The notes under the pieces were generated by a model, which was not told where the DNA came from, searched no databases, and saw only the letters and a program-made list of their open reading frames with translations. Made by a program: the position numbers and the translations under genes. From an uncultured Bacillaceae bacterium (lineage in GTDB: Bacteria; Bacillota; Bacilli; Bacillales; Cytobacillaceae), in contig CALKIU010000009.1 of NCBI GenBank assembly GCA_937995745.1, positions 1 through 36,297 on the forward strand: DNA of 36,297 bases, given 5' to 3'. Shown here piece by piece: positions 17,115 through 23,423 of this stretch (position 1 is its first letter; each line of letters starts with the position of its first letter).

Positions 17115-17939
17115 TTAGTTTTTAGTTTCGAAGAACAGCTCTTCTCTTTCCATCATAATGTCAATAACCTGCTTCACTTGCTCATCGATTGTGCCTTCCA
17201 GCATTTTGGCACCCTCAGGTTTCGGCGGAGTAAACATTTTTCCAACCACGGTCGGTGACCCTTTCAAACCGAGCTTGGACCTGTCAACATCATCAAAATC
17301 TTTCACCGTCCAAATGACCGGCTCATATCTGGCCGCTTTAATCATGTTCGGGAGCGGTGCGTATTCAATCTCGTTGATTTCTTTTTCAACGGTCAGAAGA
17401 CAAGGCAAATCAGATTGGACAATTTCATATCCTCCGGCCGTTTTTCTTTTCACCAAAATGGTTTTTTCCTGTTCGTTAATCTCCAAAACTTCCAAAACAT
17501 TTGTAACAGGAGGAATATCCAGCCTTCTTGCTATTCCAGGACCGACTTGTCCCGTATCCCCGTCAATCGCTTGCTTCCCGCAAATGACCATGTCAATCGG
17601 GCGGTTCTTGGCGATTTTCTCCAACCCTTTGGCCAGCGCATAACTTGTTGCCAGAGTGTCCGCTCCGGCAAATGCCCGGTCGGTTATCAAATACCCTTCA
17701 TCCGCGCCAATTTCGATGCTTTTCTTGATAACAGCGGTTGCCGGCGGAGGACCCATTGAAATGACAGTAATATGCCCTTTCCCCAGTCTTTTTCTGATGT
17801 TCACCGCTTCTTGCACAGCATGCGCATCATATGGATTCAAGATGGCCGGTGCGCTGCGGCGATCCAAAGTGTTCGTCTTTGGATTGATTTTAATAATCTT
17901 TGTGTCCGGCACCTGTTTAATGCAGACAACAATATGCAT
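17115..17939 (-). CDS. fixA: FixA, electron-transfer flavoprotein beta subunit
   Basis: A 274-residue ETF beta-like protein and first gene of fixABCX. It starts MHIVVCIKQVPDT and carries LNPYDAHAVQEAVNIR, ADTLATSYALAKGLEKI, CGKQAIDGDTGQVGPGIARRL and LPCLLTVEKEINE, all standard in FixA/EtfB. The Fix-type beta subunit is expected to bind the bifurcating FAD at the interface with FixB; I did not check individual flavin-contact residues. ATG at 17939 follows GAGGGAGG. The upstream 460 nt carry a dyad at 17989-18024 that may regulate the operon. Confidence 0.96.
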   Translation of the reverse strand: MHIVVCIKQVPDTKIIKINPKTNTLDRRSAPAILNPYDAHAVQEAVNIRKRLGKGHITVISMGPPPATAVIKKSIEIGADEGYLITDRAFAGADTLATSYALAKGLEKIAKNRPIDMVICGKQAIDGDTGQVGPGIARRLDIPPVTNVLEVLEINEQEKTILVKRKTAGGYEIVQSDLPCLLTVEKEINEIEYAPLPNMIKAARYEPVIWTVKDFDDVDRSKLGLKGSPTVVGKMFTPPKPEGAKMLEGTIDEQVKQVIDIMMEREELFFETKN

Positions 17940-18401
17940 TCTGCAACCTCCCTCAAAAATTTCATAACTTGCTAGTGTTATAGATCAATGCTTTTAATTA
18001 CTACTCTGATTCGTAATTAAAGCATGGTGCTAACAAACCCGTTCATGCATTGAGAGCTTCTTCACATACCCGGACAGAGTATGGGAAAAAAATGAGAAAC
18101 ATATGGCAATCATTTGAACACGTTTGGAAGTGATAACTCCCTTAATTATAAAATAAAAATGCTTTCCGTACACTAGGACTCTGAAAAAATTGCAAGAAAT
18201 ATTTCGACAAAATACGAAAATACATTATCGCCAAAATAGTCAACCAAAAAACCGGCAAGAAAAGGAAAACTATTACATTTTATTTATATGATTACCAGAT
18301 TTTTTTGATTATTGCAAACCAAAAAATGAAAAAAAATAAATAGGTGACAGACCAACTTCCGTTAAGACCAGCCTGCCATCCTATTTTTTGCAAATTCTTG
18401 C
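17940..18401. other. fixA upstream region
   Basis: No supported gene in about 460 nt. It holds the dyad at 17989-18024, a second short dyad (CATAC-N9-GTATG near 18066-18084), a TATAAT-like -10 on the minus strand near 18145 with no convincing -35, and a stretch on the minus strand (CTGTCACCTATTT, near 18340) that resembles palindromic repeats common in bacilli. A 61-codon frame at 18292-18477 overlaps the Spo0E-like gene and lacks a ribosome binding site. Confidence 0.5.
17989..18024. promoter_or_regulatory. Inverted repeat in the fixA leader
   Basis: TGCTTT(T)AATTAC at 17989-18001 faces GTAATTAAAGCA at 18013-18024, a 12-bp dyad with one extra T and an 11-nt centre. It lies 50-85 nt before the fixA start, has no T tract after it, and is therefore more likely an operator or mRNA leader stem than a terminator. 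Confidence 0.5.
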
Positions 18402-18674
18402 TTACAGTTTCGCCCCTTGCCTCATATTTTTGAAAGTAAAACGGCTCTTCGTCCAAAAAAACATCAACCCTTTGCAAGCAAAGCGCCGGGACCGCTTTTT
18501 TTCATGCACGGTGCTGCCAAAGAGACACTGGTACTCGTAAATCAAACGATCGAGTTCTTGGCTATGGCGAATCGTCTCATCATTTGTTAACCCTTTTTCT
18601 CTTGCAGTTTCAATCATTAACATTCTTTTTCTTTGAATTTCTTCAAAAATCTCTTTATTTTTCAGCTGCTTCAC
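18402..18674 (-). CDS. Spo0E family aspartyl-phosphate phosphatase-like protein
   Basis: About 90 residues. The stretch IQRKRMLMIETAREKGLTNDETIRHSQELDRLIYEYQ is a clear Spo0E family helical hairpin with the SQELD signature. Spo0E proteins dephosphorylate Spo0A-P and delay sporulation. GTG at 18674 is preferred because GGGAGG lies 10 nt upstream; TTG at 18680 is an alternative at 5 nt. The roughly 40-residue tail after the hairpin (GSTVHEKKRSRRFACKGLMFF...) is basic and longer than usual, and it may come from a shifted frame. A plausible promoter lies at 18738-18765. The gene is monocistronic between ogt and fixA. Confidence 0.8.
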   Translation of the reverse strand: MKQLKNKEIFEEIQRKRMLMIETAREKGLTNDETIRHSQELDRLIYEYQCLFGSTVHEKKRSRRFACKGLMFFWTKSRFTFKNMRQGAKL

Positions 18675-18737
18675 CGACAATTTTTCCTCCCAATCCTCTC
18701 CCAGCATCTTGCCAAAAATAAAGATATCCCTGTTGAA

Positions 18738-18765
18738 TTATTACAAGAATTTAAAGAAATGTAAA
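18738..18765 (-). promoter_or_regulatory. Candidate promoter of the Spo0E-like gene
   Basis: On the minus strand: TTTACA (18765-18760), a 16-bp spacer and TAATAA (18743-18738), about 65 nt before the start codon. Confidence 0.4.
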
Positions 18766-18874
18766 TAGAATCGCAATTTTAGACAAAATTTTTTAAGAAA
18801 TTTACTTTTTCGTTAAATACTTGTGAAATTTATGGAAAATAATGGAGAACTCATCCACACAAAGGGAAACATTG

Positions 18875-19375
18875 TTAATCTTTCCGATAAAATGCTCCTT
18901 CCAATTCAAGAAGCTTCGCTTTTACATCAAGTTTTTTCCCGGCATAACCAGTCAGTTTTTTGTTTTTTCCGATCACCCGGTGACAAGGGATGATGATGGG
19001 AAGTGGATTGGCTCTGTTTGCCTGCCCGATTGCCCGGACAGCGTTCTTATTTCCAACGGCAATGGCGATTTGTTCATAGCATCTTGTTTCCCCATAAGGG
19101 ATACGTTGCAGTTCTCTCCAAACAGACAACTGAAAAGGTGTGCCCTGCAGTTCAAAAGGCAACACAAATTCTTTACGGATGCCGGAAAAGTATTCCTGTA
19201 ATTGACGGACCGCTTCTTTTAAAAGCGGATGACTATCATTGCGCACCGGACGAACCTCAAATTCTTCTAAAAAACTTTCGCGGTCCAAATGAACAGCAAT
19301 TATTTTTTCATTGTCACAAACGATATACAGTTCGCCGATAGGAGTGGCGCAAACGGCATAGTTCTTTTCGGCCAT
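18875..19375 (-). CDS. ogt: Methylated-DNA--protein-cysteine methyltransferase (Ogt)
   Basis: A 166-residue O6-alkylguanine DNA alkyltransferase, a suicide repair protein. The active-site cysteine is C131 in PIIIPCHRVIG. FQLSVWRELQRIPYGETRCYEQIA and AVRAIGQANRANP are the conserved helix-turn-helix and Asn-hinge segments. Although the frame is open upstream to 19513, ATG at 19375 is chosen: GGGAGG lies 8 nt before it, the protein then has the usual length, and the upstream stretch contains the por terminator. Confidence 0.95.
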   Translation of the reverse strand: MAEKNYAVCATPIGELYIVCDNEKIIAVHLDRESFLEEFEVRPVRNDSHPLLKEAVRQLQEYFSGIRKEFVLPFELQGTPFQLSVWRELQRIPYGETRCYEQIAIAVGNKNAVRAIGQANRANPLPIIIPCHRVIGKNKKLTGYAGKKLDVKAKLLELEGAFYRKD

Positions 19376-19420
19376 TTTCAGAACCTCCCGGAAAAATAAT
19401 GGCGCATCAAGGACCTTTTT

Positions 19421-19450
19421 AAAACAAAAAAGCCGCCCGAAAAGACGGCT
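19421..19450 (-). terminator. Terminator of the por operon
   Basis: On the minus strand AGCCGTC pairs with GGCGGCT (one mismatch possible) and is followed by TTTTTTGTTTT (19430-19421). It lies 70 nt after the porAB stop, directly after another stem-loop. Confidence 0.8.
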
Positions 19451-19451
19451 C

Positions 19452-19496
19452 CGGACCGGCTGCAAAAAGGAGAGTTTGCAGCACGGGCCCGGTCCG
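19452..19496 (-). other. Two-part stem-loop after porAB
   Basis: CGGACC (19452-19457) pairs with GGTCCG (19491-19496), and inside it CTGCAAA pairs with TTTGCAG. It sits between the porAB stop and the terminator. It may protect the 3' end of the por transcript; this is an inference from position. Confidence 0.5.
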
Positions 19497-19520
19497 CATA
19501 ATCGGGACAGCATTATATTT

Positions 19521-21827
19521 TTAGAGATAAGGATTTTCGTGTCTGGCTTTTAATCTTTGCCATCTTAATTCAACTTCCCGCTCCAATTCTTCCAAAAGAT
19601 CTTTGTTTTCTTCTTTTAACAAATGTTTTGTTTTGCCCATATATTTCAGCCACTCCGTTAAAGGAACTTTTTTATTTCTCGCTTCCGGATCGTAAGTGAT
19701 GGTCGTGATTCCTTGTTCCACTTCATACAGAGGGAAGAAGTTGGAATTTACCGCTGCTTCCACCACTTTTGTACCATAACGGTCATCCGATTTCCAGTTT
19801 AGCGGGCAAGTAATAAGCAATTTTCCGTAAACCGTTCCCATGTTTTGCGCATACCACTGAGCCTTGGCTGCTTTTTTAACCAAATCTTGCGGAAACGCTT
19901 CTGTGGCGGTGAAGACGTACGGAATATTGGTTGCTGCCATGATTTGCGCCGTATCTTTATGATGGAACGCTTTTCCGCGTTGCGTTTTTCCGACGTTTGA
20001 AGTGCTCGTCATGTGGCCTTTCGGCGTTGAATAAGAAAGCTGCGAACCGGTATTCATATACCCTTCATTGTCATATTCGAGCATGATTAGTTTATGGTTT
20101 CTTAAAGCTGTGCCGATGGCAGAGCCCATTCCGATATCCATACCGCCGTCGCCTGTCACCATCACAAATGTGGCATCTTCAGACACTTGGATTTCTCCAC
20201 GCCGTTTCAACTCCAGGAATGCTTCCACCGTACCCGATAAAGTTGCCGGACCGTTTTGGAACAAGTTGTGAATGGTCGGCTGTTTATGGGAAGAATACGG
20301 GTAAGATGTTGTGGTTACATAGGCGCAGCCCGTTTGGAAGAGAACGACAACATCGCCTTCAATTCCTTTAAAGAACAACTCTAAACCGCTGAAAATGCCG
20401 CAACCCGGACAGGCTCCGTGACCTGAAGCAAGTCTTTTCGGTTTTGAAGTGAGCATCCGCAACGGCGGAATTTTTACTTTCAGTTTGTTTGTTTTCTCAT
20501 CCATTGTCACTTGAATGAGGCCCGACTTGTATGCATCACCGTATTGCGGCTTGATGACGGGTTTTTGAGCCTTATCCGGATCGCCGGGCACTACGCCGAA
20601 ATAATCAAACGGTTTTTCCGCATAACCTTTTTCCATGGCATCAAGAGCCAGCTTAAAGAAATGTTCCGCTTCATCATGATAAAAGTCTTTTCCGCCGAGG
20701 CCAAAAATTCTTGTCAGGACGATTGTCTTATTATCTTTGTCTTCTTGAAGGGCCGCTTTAATTTCATGTGTGAGGTTGCCTCCATGGCCGCCGTAGGAAT
20801 CGGCACGTTCACCAATCAGCAACGCTTTGACATTTTTCAAAGCTTTTCTTATCGCTTCAGCGGGGAACGGACGCAGAATATTCGGGCTGATGACCCCGGC
20901 CTTGATTCCCTGTTTGCGCAATTTGTCGACTACGTCTTTGGCTGTTTCCGCAGCTGAATTTACCAGGAATACTGCTACTTCCGCGTCTTCCATCCGGTAA
21001 AGGTCAAGTTCGGAATATTCCCTTCCGGACAATTTGGCATATTCCGCCGCAACCTCTTTAAATACCTCTCCCGCCCGGTAGATGGCCTCAGATTGCTGAT
21101 ATTTATTGTTAATCAAATCGTCGCCGTTCATATGGGCGCCGATCGTAACCGGCTTTTTCAAATCACGGATCAAGCTGTATCCTTCCGTCGGGGGCTCTCC
21201 GACAAATTCTTGCACCACACGGCGGTCTTTAAAATATTTAACCTTCCGTTTTTGATGGGAAGTCCAAAATCCGTCATAAGCTACAATGACCGGCAAGCGG
21301 ACGTCCGCATGTTCGGCTATTTTTAAAGCCATAATATTCATGTCATAAACCGCTTGCGGTGTTCTGGCCGTTAAAATCACCCATCCGGTGTTCAAGGCAA
21401 AGTAAAGGTCTGAATGGTCGCCGCGGATATCAAGCGGACCGCTGATCGATCTCGTCACCAAGTTCAAGACCATGGGGAAACGGGTTCCCGATTGAACCGG
21501 CAATTGTTCCAGCATGTACATAAAACCGTTGGCGCTTGTGGCATTAAATACCCGCGCTCCCGTCAGAGCGGCGCCGTAACAAATTCCCGCCGAACCATGT
21601 TCCCCGTCAGCCGGAATCAATTTAATATCATGCTCTCCGCGGGCCTTCATTTGATCCAAAAATTGGGCGACTTCTGTGGACGGAGTAATCGGGAAATATC
21701 CCATAATATGATAGTTTATTTGTGCTGCTGCCATAGCCGCCATTTCATTACCGGATTCAAAAGTCGTCACTTGTTCGGCTACCGTCTTCTCCTGCACACC
21801 CTTTACATCTTTTTCAATTGTTGACAT
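19521..21827 (-). CDS. porAB: 2-oxoacid:ferredoxin oxidoreductase, fused alpha-beta subunits
   Basis: A 768-residue fusion. Residues 1-450 are the alpha part (GYFPITPSTEVAQFLDQ about 43-59, AATGATSAN-like FNATSANGFMYMLEQLP about 95-110, and the C-terminal transketolase-like domain). Residues 460-768 are the beta part with the TPP motif GDGGMDIGMGSA...DNEGYMNTG (559-594). Four cysteines fit the proximal [4Fe-4S] cluster: C473, C476, C501 and C674. The enzyme decarboxylates a 2-oxoacid (probably pyruvate) to acyl-CoA and reduces ferredoxin. Substrate choice cannot be read from sequence here. ATG at 21827 overlaps the porGD stop by one base (TAATG). Confidence 0.93.
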   Translation of the reverse strand: MSTIEKDVKGVQEKTVAEQVTTFESGNEMAAMAAAQINYHIMGYFPITPSTEVAQFLDQMKARGEHDIKLIPADGEHGSAGICYGAALTGARVFNATSANGFMYMLEQLPVQSGTRFPMVLNLVTRSISGPLDIRGDHSDLYFALNTGWVILTARTPQAVYDMNIMALKIAEHADVRLPVIVAYDGFWTSHQKRKVKYFKDRRVVQEFVGEPPTEGYSLIRDLKKPVTIGAHMNGDDLINNKYQQSEAIYRAGEVFKEVAAEYAKLSGREYSELDLYRMEDAEVAVFLVNSAAETAKDVVDKLRKQGIKAGVISPNILRPFPAEAIRKALKNVKALLIGERADSYGGHGGNLTHEIKAALQEDKDNKTIVLTRIFGLGGKDFYHDEAEHFFKLALDAMEKGYAEKPFDYFGVVPGDPDKAQKPVIKPQYGDAYKSGLIQVTMDEKTNKLKVKIPPLRMLTSKPKRLASGHGACPGCGIFSGLELFFKGIEGDVVVLFQTGCAYVTTTSYPYSSHKQPTIHNLFQNGPATLSGTVEAFLELKRRGEIQVSEDATFVMVTGDGGMDIGMGSAIGTALRNHKLIMLEYDNEGYMNTGSQLSYSTPKGHMTSTSNVGKTQRGKAFHHKDTAQIMAATNIPYVFTATEAFPQDLVKKAAKAQWYAQNMGTVYGKLLITCPLNWKSDDRYGTKVVEAAVNSNFFPLYEVEQGITTITYDPEARNKKVPLTEWLKYMGKTKHLLKEENKDLLEELEREVELRWQRLKARHENPYL

Positions 21828-22840
21828 TATAAATTCCCCCCTGATACAAACGGAAAGTTCTGCTTAACGCGGTGTTCTTCCGCATAACCGAGCACTTCGC
21901 GCATTTCTTGCAATGCCTCTGTCGGACAAGCTTCCACACATTTCAAGCAGCCTTTGCAATATTGATAGTCGATCCCTTTCAAAAACATTTGCTTCCTGCC
22001 CCGCTTGTCTTCTCCTTCTTCCCAGACGAAACAGAAATCCGGGCAGACACTGTCACAAGAAGCGCAGTGAATGCATTTTTCACGGTCAAAACTCGGCAAA
22101 AATCCTTGGCGCGAACCGCTCATATCTTTTAAAATGCTGTTGGCTTGAGCGACGATCACACCGCCCATCGGCTGCGTTTCATATCCCAAAACAGGTTCCG
22201 GGCGGGTAAAAGCCTTTCCTTCTGCACCCTCAGGCACTTCGTATTTCTTGAATTTCACCTCATTGTAACCTCTGTCAAAGGTGCGAATGTTCGCTTCCAC
22301 AAGGTGAGGGTATTTTTTTTCAAACGTTTTTCTGATAACCTGTCTCATCGCATCCGGATCAAGAAAATCACATATCCTGAACAAAGCACCAAGCATTGCG
22401 GTATTTACCCTTGTCTTTTCTTCAACGGCAATCCCGAGCGCATCCACGATGGCCAATGTCCCATATTCCAATTTCAAATCCCTGCGCACATCATCAAAAT
22501 CCCGCGTTGTATTGACGAGGACAATGCCGTCCGGCTGCAGGCCGCTGACAACATTGACTGTTTTATAAAGCGCTTCGTGAAAAACTCCGATGACATGGGG
22601 TTGTTCAATCGGGCTGTGATCGCGAATTTCCACATCGGGATCGCTGAAACGCACAAAACTTTTCACAGGCGTACCCTTTTTTTCCGAACCATAAGAAGAG
22701 AAGTTGGAACCGTTGAGCCCCAATCCCAAAACACCTGCTTCCGCCAACATTTTTCCGGCCAAATTTGCGCCCAATCCGCCAATAGATTCCAATCGGATTT
22801 CATAAAAACCCAATTCGTTCTTTTTTGGTAAGATAGACAT
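21827..22840 (-). CDS. porGD: 2-oxoacid:ferredoxin oxidoreductase, fused gamma-delta subunits
   Basis: A 337-residue fusion. The gamma domain (about 1-200) starts YEIRLESIGGLGANLAGKMLAEAG and carries SNFSSYGSEKKGTPVKSFVR. The delta domain (about 225-337) is a two-cluster ferredoxin: C256, C259, C262, C266 and C295, C298, C301, C305 with the CxxCxxCxxxCP pattern. It would carry electrons from the TPP cluster of PorAB to ferredoxin. ATG at 22840 has a GGGGGCGG-type site upstream. It is first in the operon, downstream of a strong promoter at 23015-23043 with a leader of about 170 nt. Confidence 0.94.
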   Translation of the reverse strand: MSILPKKNELGFYEIRLESIGGLGANLAGKMLAEAGVLGLGLNGSNFSSYGSEKKGTPVKSFVRFSDPDVEIRDHSPIEQPHVIGVFHEALYKTVNVVSGLQPDGIVLVNTTRDFDDVRRDLKLEYGTLAIVDALGIAVEEKTRVNTAMLGALFRICDFLDPDAMRQVIRKTFEKKYPHLVEANIRTFDRGYNEVKFKKYEVPEGAEGKAFTRPEPVLGYETQPMGGVIVAQANSILKDMSGSRQGFLPSFDREKCIHCASCDSVCPDFCFVWEEGEDKRGRKQMFLKGIDYQYCKGCLKCVEACPTEALQEMREVLGYAEEHRVKQNFPFVSGGNL

Positions 22841-22924
22841 GATACCGCCCCCCTAAATGGTCAATGAATATTGCAAACTCTGCGGATTTTCATAAAATAT
22901 AAATCTGGCAATCTTTTGCGGTGC

Positions 22925-22961
22925 ACCTTCAGAAATTCCCATAAAATGGAATTTATAAGGT
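22925..22961 (-). other. Leader hairpin of the por transcript
   Basis: On the minus strand ACCTT...AAATTCC faces GGAATTT...AAGGT, a two-step stem around an ATTTTATG loop, lying in the 5' leader between the promoter and porGD. There is no T tract. It could affect mRNA stability or translation. Confidence 0.4.
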
Positions 22962-23014
22962 AAAAGAAATGCTCATTCCATTTCCTTGTGCACTTACTAT
23001 TATTGTAATTCAAC

Positions 23015-23043
23015 ATTTTAGTGAATGCTGTGATAAATGTCAA
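23015..23043 (-). promoter_or_regulatory. Sigma-A promoter of the por operon
   Basis: On the minus strand: a perfect TTGACA (23043-23038), a 17-bp spacer and TAAAAT (23020-23015). It is the strongest promoter match in this part of the window and reads towards porGD. Confidence 0.88.
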
Positions 23044-23085
23044 ACATATGACATAAAAAATTCGAAACAGTTTCACAAAATTTTG
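23038..23085. promoter_or_regulatory. Cluster of dyads at and upstream of the por -35
   Basis: Three symmetric elements lie together. TGTCA-N6-TGACA (23038-23053) overlaps the -35 box. On the minus strand TTGTGAA-N4-TTTCGAA (23078-23061) has one half matching the Rex consensus TTGTGAA/TTCACAA and one degenerate half. ACAAAATTTTGT (23074-23085) is a perfect 12-bp palindrome. Their positions suit a repressor and/or an activator. The Rex reading is tentative. Confidence 0.5.
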
Positions 23086-23109
23086 TCGAACATGATGAAA
23101 TAAGGTTTT

Positions 23110-23158
23110 ATCTGTTATAATCTTTTTACAACGGATTTTCCGTTGTACTATAACAGAT
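23110..23158. repeat. Nested inverted repeat upstream of por
   Basis: An outer 10-bp repeat, ATCTGTTATA (23110-23119) with TATAACAGAT (23149-23158), encloses an inner 9-bp hairpin, TACAACGGA (23127-23135) with TCCGTTGTA (23139-23147). Left and right internal loops differ in length. No T tract follows, so this is not a typical terminator. The rest of 22841-23423 holds no supported gene. Confidence 0.65.
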
Positions 23159-23423
23159 GTAGATGCGACGGACGGGGCTACATCCCCGCTCCCCTTTTCC
23201 CCGCTCCGGTTTTGCCGGGCCATTGATTTAAAAATGAAATTTATTTATCATAAATGTTCATATACGAAACACAGTTATTTGATAAAAACGGGCAGATGCA
23301 AAAAAAGCAATCGCTTTTTTTATCCGGCATCAATACGGAACATCTCCTGCCAAAAGGATTGCGGGCGCCGGCTGAGCAAAAATCAAACTGCCAATGACTA
23401 TATAAAAAGGAAGGATCAATCAA

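Noticed and set aside
18292..18477. 61-codon minus-strand frame with a hydrophobic end
   Set aside because: Overlaps the Spo0E-like gene in another frame, no ribosome binding site, AT-rich hydrophobic tail probably by chance.
22145..22831. 228-codon plus-strand frame inside porGD
   Set aside because: Antisense to porGD; no start signals and no recognisable domain.
22861..23223. 120-codon minus-strand frame upstream of porGD
   Set aside because: It covers the por promoter, leader and dyads, lacks a ribosome binding site and has no family features.
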